From a virus, in the IMG/VR virus record IMGVR_UViG_3300033183_000166, positions 1 to 30,876 of that record: a stretch of 30,876 nucleotides of DNA; one strand, 5' to 3'. A program made the position numbers and the translations under genes. Shown here one piece after another: positions 19,778-28,725 of the stretch (position 1 is its first letter; the number at the start of each line of letters is the position of its first letter). Below the pieces are notes generated by a model that saw only the letters and a program-made list of their open reading frames with translations, searched no databases and was not told the origin of the DNA.

Positions 19778-20080
19778 GTGTCTAACCCTCTCACATTCCG
19801 CTTTGTTCCCCATAGCGAGGTCCGGGCTTTCGAGCTAGCCGGCTGGCGGGTTGTTGAGCCTGGCCTGCGCGGTACGCACCATGGCCGGCATGCGGAGTTG
19901 ATGGAAAAGGTTAACGATGGAGATTGTGATACCGTACAAGCCTCGCCGGTTACAGGCGGAGCTGCATGCCAACCTGGACACGCATCGATGGGGCGTGATT
20001 GTCTGCCACCGACGGATGGGCAAGACAGTGATGGCGATCAATCATCTACTGAGGGCAGCGATACTTTGTCCAAGGGATAA
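19778..20080 (+). CDS. Small GTG-start protein upstream of and overlapping terL
   Basis: A 100-residue ORF. The first 45 residues look like a real family: LTFRFVPHSEVRAFELAGWR, then GTHHGRHAELMEK, similar to short phage proteins of the form 'FVPxxxVxxYxxxGWxxV...HHGxxSxLMEx' that commonly precede terL. The last 54 residues overlap terL in another frame and are low-complexity (Gly/Ser/Asp/Thr), so only the N-terminal half carries recognisable signal. GTG is the only in-frame start after a stop at 19766-19768, and GGAG runs directly into it, so initiation is unusual. Function unknown; packaging accessory by position. Confidence 0.55.
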   Translation: MSNPLTFRFVPHSEVRAFELAGWRVVEPGLRGTHHGRHAELMEKVNDGDCDTVQASPVTGGAACQPGHASMGRDCLPPTDGQDSDGDQSSTEGSDTLSKG

Positions 20081-21203
20081 CCCACGCTATGCGTATCTGG
20101 CGCCGACATATCGCCAGGCCAAGGCTGTGGCATGGGATTATTTGAAGCAATTTGCCGGCAACATACCGGATACCAAGTTTCATGAAACGGAGCTGCGCTG
20201 TGATCTACCGAATGGCGCGAGGATTAGCTTGTTGGGTGCGGAAAACCCGGACAGCTTGCGAGGAATATATCTGGACGGCTGCTTCATGGATGAGGTCGCT
20301 GATATGCCGGAGTCAGTCTTTCCTGAGATTATCCGTCCTGCGCTTTCTGATCGTAAAGGCTGGTGTTTCTTTGTCGGTACGCCTAAAGGCCAAAACGCTT
20401 TTTACGAGATGTACGAGCAGGCTGTGGTCAATGATGGATGGTATACGGCGGTCCATAAGGCAAGCGAAACACAGATCCTAGATGCTGAGGAATTGCAGTC
20501 TGCCAAAGAGGCGATGACTGCTGACCAGTTTGCTCAGGAATACGAATGCAGCTGGGTAGCCAATGTGCCAGGTGCGATTTTTGGCAAAGAGGTTCAAGCG
20601 GCTCTAGAAGACGGGCGCATAGGAAGGGTGCCCTATGACCCGACAGCCAAGGTGCATACGTTTTGGGATTTGGGTGTAGGCGATTCGACAGCGATTTGGT
20701 TTGTCCAAACGATTGGCCGGGCTGTGCATGTGATTGATTGCTATGAGGCCCGCGGCGAAGGTCTGCCGCATTATTGCAAGATTTTGGCAGCAAAGCCTTA
20801 CCTGTATGGGGATCACTTTGCGCCGCACGATATTGAGGTCCGGGAGCTAGGCAGCGGCAAAAGCCGGCGTGAGATAGCCTGGGATCTTGGTTTGAATTTT
20901 CGCGTGACGCCCAAGCTTAGCGTCGAGGACGGCATACATGCGGCGCAGCTGCTGATCCCGCGTTGCTATTTCGATGCCGAAAAATGCAAGAGCGGGCTGG
21001 ATGCCTTGAGGCAGTACCACCGCGCATACAACGAAAAAAACCGGACGTTTAGAGCAAGCCCGGTTCACGATTGGTCATCTCATTTTGCTGATGCGTTCCG
21101 ATATTTAGCTATCGGCCTGCGCGAGGCGCGAATGGATGGTCGCCCGCCGCAACGCTTTGCGGCAATGGACTACAACCCTTTTGAACAAATAGGAGCCGCA
21201 TAA
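19917..21203 (+). CDS. terL: Terminase large subunit
   Basis: A 428-residue packaging ATPase-nuclease. The ATPase domain has Walker A CHRRMGKTV (residues 30-38), Walker B IYLDGCFMDE (117-126) and coupling motif FVGTPKG (152-158). The RNase H-like nuclease domain begins FWDLGVGDST with Asp251, then CYEARGEG (Glu277), PHDIEVRE (His304, Asp305) and the last acidic site HFADAFRY near residue 395. It is somewhat short for the family but complete. AAGG lies about 6 bases before the ATG; an in-frame stop close upstream rules out a longer start. Its stop overlaps the next gene as TAATG. It cuts and threads phage DNA through the portal encoded downstream. Confidence 0.93.
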   Translation: MEIVIPYKPRRLQAELHANLDTHRWGVIVCHRRMGKTVMAINHLLRAAILCPRDNPRYAYLAPTYRQAKAVAWDYLKQFAGNIPDTKFHETELRCDLPNGARISLLGAENPDSLRGIYLDGCFMDEVADMPESVFPEIIRPALSDRKGWCFFVGTPKGQNAFYEMYEQAVVNDGWYTAVHKASETQILDAEELQSAKEAMTADQFAQEYECSWVANVPGAIFGKEVQAALEDGRIGRVPYDPTAKVHTFWDLGVGDSTAIWFVQTIGRAVHVIDCYEARGEGLPHYCKILAAKPYLYGDHFAPHDIEVRELGSGKSRREIAWDLGLNFRVTPKLSVEDGIHAAQLLIPRCYFDAEKCKSGLDALRQYHRAYNEKNRTFRASPVHDWSSHFADAFRYLAIGLREARMDGRPPQRFAAMDYNPFEQIGAA

Positions 21204-21412
21204 TGGTATTTGGTAGATCAAAAAGCCCGCCGGAACCAACACCACCGCCACCGCCACCGCCTATTACCCCGAATGCTGCGAAAGAGCAGGGCCGGGTGCA
21301 GGATCAGGCTATCAAGAAAAAAGGCCAGGCAGCTGCCGTGGTCACTGGTGGTTCTGGCTTGTTGAATGATGCCCCAACGCAAAAGCCTAGTTTGCTGGGC
21401 ATGAACAAGTAA
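21203..21412 (+). CDS. Proline-rich small protein before the portal
   Basis: A 69-residue protein starting MVFGRSKSPPEPTPPPPPP, coupled to terL by a TAATG overlap. It has a polyproline run (residues 9-20), a helical basic middle (AAKEQGRVQDQAIKKKGQAA) and a C-terminal GLLNDAPTQKPSLLGMNK. Small proteins with a Pro-rich start and a 'GSGL...P.....LLG' ending are common just before podovirus portals. Their function is not established; virion assembly is likely. GGACGGCCCT separates it from the portal gene. Confidence 0.65.
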   Translation: MVFGRSKSPPEPTPPPPPPPITPNAAKEQGRVQDQAIKKKGQAAAVVTGGSGLLNDAPTQKPSLLGMNK

Positions 21413-21422
21413 GGACGGCCCT

Positions 21423-23072
21423 ATGGCAGACGATCCACGCGCAGCAGGACTGCTAAAGCGATTCAATACGCTGGAAACCCAGCGCTCGAATTGGGAATCG
21501 CATTGGCAAGAAATTGCTGACTACATCGTCCCACGGAAAGCGGACATAACGAAGAACAGGACCGCTGGGGATAAACGCTTTGAGCTAATCTTTGACGGCA
21601 CCGCCATCCATGCAGCTGAGCTGATGGCGGCTAGCCTTCACGGCATGCTCACCAATGCGTCTACACCCTGGTTTAGCCTGAGGTATACGGACAGCCTCTA
21701 CGAGGATGACGATATGGCCCAGGAGTGGCTCCACGGGGCTACTGAGGTGATGTATACCGAATTGCATCGGTCTAATTTCCATGAGGCGATCCATGAGCTG
21801 TATTCGGACCTAATCACCTTTGGCACGGCTGTCATGTTTATTGACACCGACAGAGAGGATCAACTGCGCTTTAGCACCCGGCATATTGCGGAATGCTATG
21901 TTGCAGAGGATGAATTTGGCCGCGTGGACACCGTCTATCGCAAATACAAGATCACAGCCAAGGCGGCTATGGATCAATTTGGGGAAGAGGGCGCAAGCCC
22001 GCGCATCCGCAAATGTTTCGAGCGTGATCCGTATGAGCAAATCGAGCTGTTGCATGTTGTCATGCCCCGGACAGACCGGGATAAAATCAAGCTAAACGCG
22101 GAAAATAAGCCTTTCGCGTCTATCTACCTTGATCATGAAGACAAGATGATCCTGATGGAATCAGGGTTTGATGAATTTCCCTATGTGGTCCCACGATACC
22201 TTAAGGCATCGTTTGAGCATGGTTATGGTCGATCACCCGCCATGACCGCCCTCGCTGATACGAAGATGCTCAATAAGATGTCTGAGACCGTCATCCGTGC
22301 TGCCCAGTTGCAGATCCACCCGCCGCTGATGGTGCCGGATGACGGTTTTCATATGCCGGTCAGGACTGTGCCAGGCGGCTTGAATTTCTACCGCTCAGGC
22401 ACAAGAGACCGCATTGAGCCGCTCAACATCGGGTCAAACAACCCGCTTGGCAGCGAGCAGCTCGAACAGCGCCGCACGGCTATCCGGGCTGCGTTCTATG
22501 TAGATCAGTTGATCTTGGGCGCTAGCCCGAACATGACTGCTACAGAGGTCATTCAGCGCACCGAAGAAAAGATGAGGCTATTGGCCCCTGCTCTGGGAAG
22601 ACTACAGGCGGAGCTGCTTCATCCTATGATCAACCGCGTCTTTGCGTTGCTTGGCCGTAGGAGGGTTTTTGTTGAACCGCCTGACTTTATGCAGAACATG
22701 GATATCGACATCGAATATGTGTCACCTCTCGCCAAAGCACAGCGCTCTGGCGATGTCCAGTCTGCTATGCAGCTGTTCCAGTTCCTTGGCCCGCTTATGC
22801 AAGTTGATCCGTCTGTGGTCGATTATTTGGATATCGACGGCCTGGCTAAACACATCATCAAGGTCACCAACGTGCCGGCAACAGTGGTGCGTGGCGAAAC
22901 TGAGGTGGGCCAGCTGCGCGCTGAAAGGCAACAGCAGATGGAACAGGCCCAGCAAATGCAAATGGCCCAAATGGCCGCTCAGAGCGCCGGTGAGGCGGCT
23001 CCAGCATTGCGGGCGGTAGATAGTGCCGGCGAGGACACTAAAGCCGCTCTGGGCGAGCTTGTGGGGGAATAA
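21423..23072 (+). CDS. Portal protein (head-to-tail connector, T7 gp8-like)
   Basis: A 549-residue podovirus connector forming the dodecameric ring through which DNA enters and leaves. Family features visible: an N-terminal LLKRFNTLETQRSNWESHWQ and the DYIVPRK segment, AAELMAASLHGMLTNASTPW (about 60-80), the central GYGRSPAMTALADTKMLNKM (about 275-295), and ATEVIQRTEEKMRLLAPALG (about 373-392). The C-terminal 50 residues are Gln/Met/Ala-rich (QQQMEQAQQMQMAQMAAQSA), the barrel/tail end. The length is typical of T7-like connectors. It follows terL and precedes the scaffold, the standard order. Confidence 0.93.
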   Translation: MADDPRAAGLLKRFNTLETQRSNWESHWQEIADYIVPRKADITKNRTAGDKRFELIFDGTAIHAAELMAASLHGMLTNASTPWFSLRYTDSLYEDDDMAQEWLHGATEVMYTELHRSNFHEAIHELYSDLITFGTAVMFIDTDREDQLRFSTRHIAECYVAEDEFGRVDTVYRKYKITAKAAMDQFGEEGASPRIRKCFERDPYEQIELLHVVMPRTDRDKIKLNAENKPFASIYLDHEDKMILMESGFDEFPYVVPRYLKASFEHGYGRSPAMTALADTKMLNKMSETVIRAAQLQIHPPLMVPDDGFHMPVRTVPGGLNFYRSGTRDRIEPLNIGSNNPLGSEQLEQRRTAIRAAFYVDQLILGASPNMTATEVIQRTEEKMRLLAPALGRLQAELLHPMINRVFALLGRRRVFVEPPDFMQNMDIDIEYVSPLAKAQRSGDVQSAMQLFQFLGPLMQVDPSVVDYLDIDGLAKHIIKVTNVPATVVRGETEVGQLRAERQQQMEQAQQMQMAQMAAQSAGEAAPALRAVDSAGEDTKAALGELVGE

Positions 23073-23291
23073 ATGCCGACAATGGATGAAATCAATGCGT
23101 CGTATAAGCGCGTGTTTGATTCGGATGGTGCGGATGTCGTGCTTGATGACTTGGGCAAGCGGTTCTGCATGAAGGCAACGACATTTGTGCCAGACACTAA
23201 CGAGATGGCATTTCGCGAAGGGCAGCGCTCAGTTCTGCTTTTCATTCACTCAATGCTTGAGGACAAACAGGCACCAACAAACAAGGAGTAA
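23073..23291 (+). CDS. Bbp19-like small virion-region protein
   Basis: A 72-residue protein whose ATG immediately follows the portal stop. It reads MPTMDEINASYKRVFDSDGA, then VVLDDLGKRF, CMKATTFVPD, and EMAFREGQRSVLLFIHSML. The pattern 'YxRVFxSxxGxxVLxDL...TTFxPDxxxxAxREGxRxVxLxI' matches the Bbp19 family first seen in Bordetella phage BPP-1. Its role is not known; it is always in the head-assembly region. There is no membrane segment and it is predominantly helical. Confidence 0.75.
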   Translation: MPTMDEINASYKRVFDSDGADVVLDDLGKRFCMKATTFVPDTNEMAFREGQRSVLLFIHSMLEDKQAPTNKE

Positions 23292-23296
23292 ATCAT

Positions 23297-24145
23297 ATGT
23301 CCGAAGAACAGGTAGCGGAGGCTCCGGTCGAAGAGGCCGGGCAGGCACCGTCTGTAGATACAGCGGCACCATCAACCCCTTTTGACTTTCGCCAGCATAT
23401 TGATGAGGAATATCTGGCTGATCCGACGATTGCGTCATTCAAAGATATCAATTCGATGGCAAAGACAGTCATCAACGGCCAAAAGCTTATCGGTGCGGAC
23501 AAGATTCCGATCCCCGGCAAAGCGGCGACGGATGATGATTGGAATATGGTTTATGACAAACTGGGCCGGCCAGCAGAGCCATCCGGTTACAAATTAGAGG
23601 CTAATGACCTGGTCGATGCTGATGGCGTCGGTTGGTTTGCTGAAACAGCCCACCAGATCGGGCTTAGCGAAACCCAGGCCAACAAGCTTTTTGGTATGTA
23701 TGCTGAGCGCATGACCAGCTCAATCCAAGAGATTGAAACGCACCGCGAAAAGCTGCATGCAGAGCTGGATTACGACCTAAAACAGCGCTATGGCGAAGAA
23801 GGCGCCAAGCGTGTTTTATCGCAGGCAAACTCAGTGCTCGAAGAATTTGGCGCTGGCGATATGACAGAGGTCACTTTGCAAGACGGCACCAAGCTTGGCG
23901 AGCACCCGCAATTTATCAATGCTTTGATCAATATTGCGGAATTTATGGATAGCCGGCTAGGCGAAGACAAATTTAGTGGTAGGGACAGTGAGCCAGGCGT
24001 TTCCAACGCCCAGCTGGAACAGGAACGCGCTTCGTTGCTGACCCAGGGCAGTGCCTACTACCTCAAAGATCACCCCGACCATGACCGTGCGGTAACGCGG
24101 GTCAATCAGCTGTTCAATCTCCTTGGGCCGCTAAGACGGGTGTAA
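23297..24145 (+). CDS. Capsid scaffolding protein
   Basis: A 282-residue acidic, helical protein between portal and major capsid genes, the invariable place of the scaffold. The N-terminus is Glu/Ala/Pro-rich and disordered (MSEEQVAEAPVEEAGQAPSV). Then follow DPTIASFKDINSMAKTVING, a VYDKLGRPAEPSGYKLEAND segment, a heptad-like helix (MTSSIQEIETHREKLHAELD), and a basic C-terminus (YLKDHPDHDRAVTRVNQLFN ending LRRV) that would touch the capsid shell. The motif WNxVYDKLGRPxxPxGY is frequent in podovirus scaffolds. It lacks a protease motif and is expected to leave the procapsid before or during packaging. Confidence 0.8.
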   Translation: MSEEQVAEAPVEEAGQAPSVDTAAPSTPFDFRQHIDEEYLADPTIASFKDINSMAKTVINGQKLIGADKIPIPGKAATDDDWNMVYDKLGRPAEPSGYKLEANDLVDADGVGWFAETAHQIGLSETQANKLFGMYAERMTSSIQEIETHREKLHAELDYDLKQRYGEEGAKRVLSQANSVLEEFGAGDMTEVTLQDGTKLGEHPQFINALINIAEFMDSRLGEDKFSGRDSEPGVSNAQLEQERASLLTQGSAYYLKDHPDHDRAVTRVNQLFNLLGPLRRV

Positions 24146-24283
24146 ATCTGGGGATAAGCCTTGTGCCCCTCAGCGTAAGCCTTTGCGAAAGGCAGACTAG
24201 CTAGCTCAACTAGCAGCATGGCCTGACCTAGTCAGACAACCAAGCGCAGCATCGTAAAAATTGTGTAACAAATGAGGTATGTG
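24146..24283 (+). promoter_or_regulatory. Structured leader upstream of the major capsid gene
   Basis: 138 bp without a gene. It holds a 6-bp hairpin GCCTTT-GCG-AAAGGC (24179-24193), GGGG/CCCC at 24150-24153 and 24166-24169, the palindrome CTAGCTAG (24197-24204) and GACTAG/CTAGTC (24195-24200 with 24228-24233). Such structure before a highly expressed capsid gene may mark an RNA processing or stabilising site, or a promoter I cannot define. Confidence 0.4.
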
Positions 24284-25144
24284 ATGAGTACACAAATCAA
24301 TACCGCCTTTGTTGATCAGTTTTCTACAAACGTCCAAATGCTGTCTCAGCAAATGGGTTCTCTGCTGCGTTCAGCGGTAGATGTAGAAACTGTCAACGGT
24401 GAAAAGGCATTTTTTGACCAGGTAGGTAGCGCTGCTGCTGTCCTGCGTACAAGCCGTCATGCGGATACTCCGCTGATTGACACCCCACATTCACGCCGGA
24501 TGGTAACCCTGTCCGACTATGAATATGGTGATTTGATTGACGATCAGGACAAGGTTCGCCTTTTGATTGATCCTACATCAACCTATGCCCGTGCAGCTGC
24601 CGCTGCTATGGGGCGCGCAATGGACGACGTTATCATTGCAGCTCTGTACGGCAATGCTCAAACAGGCCGGAGCGGCTCGACAGCCACTTCATTCCCGGCA
24701 GCTAACCAAATTGCAGCCTCTTCTGGTGGTCTGACAATTGCGAAGCTGGTGGAAGCCAAGCAGAAGCTTGACGAAGGTAATGTCGATCCTTCCATCCCAC
24801 GCTTTATCGCGTGTTCACCGAAGCAGATCTCTGATCTCTTGAACAACACCACAGTAACCAGCGCTGACTATAACACGGTACGCGCCTTGGCAACTGGTGC
24901 GATTGATTCGTTTGTCGGGTTCCGCTTTATCGTAACTAACCGTTTGCCTGTTGATGGCTCATCTGACCGCCGCGTGTTCGCATGGGCGCAGGATGGGATG
25001 AAACTGGCGGTAGGTAAAGAGCCAACCGCTAGAATCGATGAACGGGCTGACAAGAGCTATGCGACTCAAGTGTACTACTGCCAAACCATCGGGGCCACCC
25101 GCATGGAAGAAGCAAAAGTCATTGAGATCAAGTGCTCAGAATAA
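24284..25144 (+). CDS. Major capsid protein
   Basis: A 286-residue shell protein starting MSTQINTAFVDQFSTNVQML. Features of the podovirus 'phage capsid protein' group: LLRSAVDVETVNGEKAFFDQ, RHADTPLIDTPHSRRMVTLS, DYEYGDLIDDQDKVRLLIDP, then MGRAMDDVIIAALYG, and a C-terminus with RIDERADKSYATQVYYCQTI and GATRMEEAKVIEI. It has the HK97-like order of an E-loop-like N-terminal region and a spine helix, though the fold is inferred. GAGG lies 7 bases before the ATG at 24284; the ATG at 24272 would put this site inside the gene. The strong GC-balanced codon use fits high expression. Confidence 0.9.
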   Translation: MSTQINTAFVDQFSTNVQMLSQQMGSLLRSAVDVETVNGEKAFFDQVGSAAAVLRTSRHADTPLIDTPHSRRMVTLSDYEYGDLIDDQDKVRLLIDPTSTYARAAAAAMGRAMDDVIIAALYGNAQTGRSGSTATSFPAANQIAASSGGLTIAKLVEAKQKLDEGNVDPSIPRFIACSPKQISDLLNNTTVTSADYNTVRALATGAIDSFVGFRFIVTNRLPVDGSSDRRVFAWAQDGMKLAVGKEPTARIDERADKSYATQVYYCQTIGATRMEEAKVIEIKCSE

Positions 25145-25158
25145 GGAGGCAGTGAGTT

Positions 25159-25620
25159 ATGGCTACAGTTTATTCTGCTCAGCGCACTAATTCTCGCGCT
25201 ACTCCTATCGTCAAGAACAAGGCCAACGAACTAGGTGGTCGGGTTCGCGTTGCTCATGGCACATATGAAGCATCTTCATTGGCATCTGGTGATGTCATTG
25301 AAATGTTCATCTTGCCTGACGGCGCGCGCTTGCTCCAAGGTTCATTGGCGCATGATGCTCTTGGCGCATCAACAACCCTGTCTGTAGGCTATGCAGCCCA
25401 CACTGACGCATCTGGTACAGCTGTGTCAGCCGCTGCTGCTGCTTACAAAGCCGCTGCTGCTTCAACCTCAGCGCAAAAGGTAGACGTTTTGGCTACCCTT
25501 GCTCTGGGTTCAGGCACAGAGGTCGATGCCAATGAAGATGGCATGCCTGTAACTGTCACCATGGGTGGCGCTGCCGGCACTGGCACCATTGAGCTGACCG
25601 TCCTCTACGCGGTTGACTAA
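25159..25620 (+). CDS. Probable capsid decoration/stabilising protein
   Basis: A 153-residue protein starting MATVYSAQRTNSRATPIVKN, AAGGAGG 12 bases upstream. The sequence is beta-rich with many Gly/Ala/Thr/Ser (GDVIEMFILPDGARLLQGSL, TTLSVGYAAHTDASG, TVTMGGAAGTGTIELTVLY) and an Ala-rich central helix (AVSAAAAAYKAAAASTSAQ). Position right after the capsid gene and this composition are typical of head decoration or head-completion proteins of podoviruses. A similar protein follows this capsid type in relatives I recall. It is the last gene of the head block, closed by a strong terminator. Confidence 0.65.
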   Translation: MATVYSAQRTNSRATPIVKNKANELGGRVRVAHGTYEASSLASGDVIEMFILPDGARLLQGSLAHDALGASTTLSVGYAAHTDASGTAVSAAAAAYKAAAASTSAQKVDVLATLALGSGTEVDANEDGMPVTVTMGGAAGTGTIELTVLYAVD

Positions 25621-25626
25621 AACCCT

Positions 25627-25660
25627 GGGGCAGCTTTCGAGCTGCCCCTTTCCCTTTTTT
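25627..25660 (+). terminator. UUCG-tetraloop terminator after the head genes
   Basis: A perfect 9-bp stem GGGGCAGCT/AGCTGCCCC (25627-25635 with 25640-25648) capped by TTCG, followed by TTTCCCTTTTTT. The C(U)UUCG(A)G type loop is exceptionally stable. It would reduce expression of tail genes relative to the capsid genes. Confidence 0.9.
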
Positions 25661-25671
25661 AGAGGCAGACC

Positions 25672-26262
25672 ATGGCATCAACTGTTGATATCTGTAATTC
25701 TGCGCTGAACATGATCGGCGCATCTAACATTCTGTCGCTGACCGAAGACAGTAAAGCGGCGCGGATATGCAACCAACGCTATGAATATGTGCGCGACGCA
25801 GTGTTCCGCGCGCACCCATGGAATTGCCTGATCCGTCGGGTGGCGCTAGCTGCCGACACGGCGACCCCCGCCTTTGATTTTTCCTACCAATTTACACTGC
25901 CAACAGAACCCTATTGCTTGCGCGTTTTGCGCCTCGAAGAGCCAGACACAGTCTTTAAGATTGAGGGCCGCAAGATCGTCACCAACGAAAGCTCTATCAA
26001 GCTGATGTATGTTGCGCGGGTCACAGACGCTAACGAATACGATATGTTGTTGATTGAAACCCTGTCAGCCCGTCTGGCTGCGGATATTAGCTATAGCCTG
26101 GTTAACAGCGCCCAGCTCACTCAGTTAATGCAAAAACAGTACGAAGCAAAACTAAAAGAGGCGCGCTTTGTTGACGCAACGGAAGGAACCCCAGAGCTAG
26201 TCACGAACAACGAAAATCTGGTGTTCGCTGAAGGCGACCAGTTTATTGCTTCAAGGTTCTAG
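25672..26262 (+). CDS. Tail tubular protein A-like (T7 gp11-like)
   Basis: A 196-residue tail gatekeeper/adaptor that docks under the portal. The start MASTVDICNSALNMIGASNI is characteristic of this family, as are CNQRYEYVRDAVFRAHPWNC (about 32-51), the beta-sheet SYQFTLPTEPYCLRVLRLEE (about 71-90) and the helical end LIETLSARLAADISYSLVNS. The length equals T7 gp11 (196 residues). GAGG lies 6 bases before the ATG. It is the first gene after the head terminator and stands directly before the gp12-like gene, as in T7. Confidence 0.88.
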   Translation: MASTVDICNSALNMIGASNILSLTEDSKAARICNQRYEYVRDAVFRAHPWNCLIRRVALAADTATPAFDFSYQFTLPTEPYCLRVLRLEEPDTVFKIEGRKIVTNESSIKLMYVARVTDANEYDMLLIETLSARLAADISYSLVNSAQLTQLMQKQYEAKLKEARFVDATEGTPELVTNNENLVFAEGDQFIASRF

Positions 26263-26265
26263 CAA

Positions 26266-28725
26266 ATGGCAAAGATTACAATAGCCAAAGAAAGCTTTAC
26301 TGGCGGTGAACTCTCGCCACGGCTGTTTGGCCGGACCAAGCTGCAAAGGTACGACCAAGCGGCCAAGGTCATGGAAAACTTTCTTGTGCAGCCCCATGGC
26401 GGCTTGACCCGCCGGCCAGGCACAAGATTTGTTAGAGAGGTCAAAACAAGCGCCAACCAGACCAGGCTGATTCCGTTTCAGTTCAACGTCGAGCAGTCAT
26501 ACATCCTTGAGTTTGGCGATCAATATTTCCGCGTTTATAAAGACGGCGGGATTGTTGTATCTAGCGGTGTCCCTGTTGAATTTACTACACCTTATCGCAC
26601 AGCTGACCTGACAGAGCTTAAATTTGCTCAGACAGCTGATATCATGTACCTGGTGCACCCCGATTATCAGCCTCGCAAAATCACGCGCACCGGCCACACG
26701 ACATGGACGATAACTACTGTTGATTTGGCGCGCGGTCCTATGGGCGACACCAACGCCACCAGCACCACGTTAACGGCCAGTGGGCGCTCAGGGAGCGTGA
26801 CTATCACTGCATCAGCTAATACGTTTGCATCGACGGACGTAGGGCGGCTGGTGAAGCTCCATGAGGGCTTTGCGAAGATTACGTCATACACAAGCGCAAC
26901 ATCTGTTGACGCTACAGTCCAAGAGCTTGCAGATGGCCGCTCTGAGCTAATGCCAGGCTATACAGCAACGACAATCAGTTTTCATGAGGGCGACCCTGAC
27001 GCAACCGGGCTAGAGCATAACGACCGGATCCAAGACAGCGACGGCAATTTTATAGATCAAGGCTTTAAGGCCGGCCAACGCATTACAACATCAGGCACAT
27101 CAAGCAACAATAAAAGCGCAATGCTTATTGTTGATGTGACAGATACTGTCATAACCCTAGCGCCCGGCATTGATTTAGCTGATGAATCAGCGGGTAGCAG
27201 TTTTACCATCAATGGCGATTTGATTGCTGATAATCGTTTCCAGCTGGGCGCCATAAGCGACACAACAGGCTGGCCCCGCGCAATTGCGTTTTACGAACAG
27301 CGCCTAGTGCTTGCCGGCACAACGGCCCAGCCACAAACTATCTTTTTCAGCCAAGGTGGCGATTTTGAGAATTTTGAGCGGGGCACCGACGGTGACGATG
27401 GATTGGTCTACACCATCGGATCGAATGAGGTAAACGTCATCCGCTATCTGTCATCACAGCGTCAGCTGTTGGTTGGCACATCAGGCGGCGAGTTTATTGT
27501 CCGGGCATCTGGTTTTGATGAGCCGTTGAACCCTACAAACACACAGATCAAACAACAAACATCGTTTGGTTCTGCCAATGTGCAGCCAATCCAGGCCGGC
27601 AACGCAACGCTGTTTATCCAGCGCGCTAAGCGCAAAATACGCGAAATGCAATTTAATGCCGACTCAGATGGCTACGTTGCGCCGGATATGACTATCCTGG
27701 CTGAGCATGTAACAGAGGGCGGCATTGAAGAAATGGCGTACCAGCAAGAACCGGACAGCGTGGCATGGACCGTCCGGGCTGACGGCATCATGGCTTGCAT
27801 GACGTACCGGCGGGATGAACAAGTCGTTGCATGGCATCGTCATATTTTCGGCGGTACTGACGTTGAGGTTGAGAGCGTTGCAGTAATACCAGGCGATATC
27901 GATGAGGATCAGGTCTGGTTAATTGTTAAGCGGACGATCAATGGCGCGACCAAACGCTATGTGGAATATCTCAAAAACTTTGACTTTGGTGATGATGAAA
28001 CGGACGCATTCTTTGTCGATAGTGGCCTGAGCTACGAGGGGGTCACAAACACCCTAAACGGTGACATCACTAACGCAGCGACCACGATCACGCTGACAGA
28101 TGCAACAGACTTTACAACGTCTGGAGCAATCAAGATTGGCACAGAGGTCATCACATACACCGGCAAAAGCAGCAATGATCTGACCGGCTGTGTTCGCGCC
28201 GTAGAAGGCGCAGCAGCAGCTCACACTAGCGGCGACACTGTTACGCAAGTCATCAACGGGCTTGGCGGGCTGAGCCACCTAGAAGCAGAAGACGTATCAA
28301 TCCTAGCGGATGGGGCCACACACCCAAACGAAACCGTATCAAGCGGCGAGGTAACGCTTGATCGTTACGCTGCCAAGGTACATGCCGGCCTTAATTTTAT
28401 CAGCCGGGTAGAGACATTGCGTATCGATGAGGGCAGCCAGCTAGGATCAGCCCAAGGCAAAGTAAAAAGAATTTCAGATGTGACGGTGCGGCTATACCGG
28501 ACAATTGGCATGAAAGTAGGACCAAGCGTATCAGCCTTGGACATTGTGCCATTCCGTAGCTCAGCCACCGGCATGGGGTCGAATGTCGGTCTATTTACTG
28601 GCGACAAATTTATAGAGTTTGCCGGCGGGTTTGATGCCGATACGACCATCGTCGTGCAGCAGGATCAGCCGCTGCCAATGTCAATTTTGGGGCTGTATTT
28701 CACAGTATCGGTGTTTGATAGGTAA
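26266..28725 (+). CDS. Tail tubular protein B-like (T7 gp12-like nozzle)
   Basis: An 819-residue nozzle protein of the short tail. The N-terminus is characteristic: KESFTGGELSPRLFGRTKLQ, YDQAAKVMENFLVQPHGGLTRRPGTRF, then beta-propeller-like repeats (ILEFGDQYFRVYKDGG, LKFAQTADIMYLVHPDYQPR, AFYEQRLVLAG, ILAEHV, and MEYxKNF-type WQ motifs). Residues about 590-650 (NGDITNAATTITLTDATDFT, IKIGTEVITYTGKSSNDLTG) look like an inserted beta domain. It starts 3 bases after the gp11-like stop without a clear ribosome site, so coupling is likely. It is close in size to T7 gp12 (794). The stop overlaps the next start as TAATG. Confidence 0.9.
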   Translation: MAKITIAKESFTGGELSPRLFGRTKLQRYDQAAKVMENFLVQPHGGLTRRPGTRFVREVKTSANQTRLIPFQFNVEQSYILEFGDQYFRVYKDGGIVVSSGVPVEFTTPYRTADLTELKFAQTADIMYLVHPDYQPRKITRTGHTTWTITTVDLARGPMGDTNATSTTLTASGRSGSVTITASANTFASTDVGRLVKLHEGFAKITSYTSATSVDATVQELADGRSELMPGYTATTISFHEGDPDATGLEHNDRIQDSDGNFIDQGFKAGQRITTSGTSSNNKSAMLIVDVTDTVITLAPGIDLADESAGSSFTINGDLIADNRFQLGAISDTTGWPRAIAFYEQRLVLAGTTAQPQTIFFSQGGDFENFERGTDGDDGLVYTIGSNEVNVIRYLSSQRQLLVGTSGGEFIVRASGFDEPLNPTNTQIKQQTSFGSANVQPIQAGNATLFIQRAKRKIREMQFNADSDGYVAPDMTILAEHVTEGGIEEMAYQQEPDSVAWTVRADGIMACMTYRRDEQVVAWHRHIFGGTDVEVESVAVIPGDIDEDQVWLIVKRTINGATKRYVEYLKNFDFGDDETDAFFVDSGLSYEGVTNTLNGDITNAATTITLTDATDFTTSGAIKIGTEVITYTGKSSNDLTGCVRAVEGAAAAHTSGDTVTQVINGLGGLSHLEAEDVSILADGATHPNETVSSGEVTLDRYAAKVHAGLNFISRVETLRIDEGSQLGSAQGKVKRISDVTVRLYRTIGMKVGPSVSALDIVPFRSSATGMGSNVGLFTGDKFIEFAGGFDADTTIVVQQDQPLPMSILGLYFTVSVFDR

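Noticed and set aside
25073-25079. Another GTACTAC word
   Set aside because: A single copy inside the capsid gene coding for Val-Tyr-Tyr context, without a phased partner; chance occurrence.
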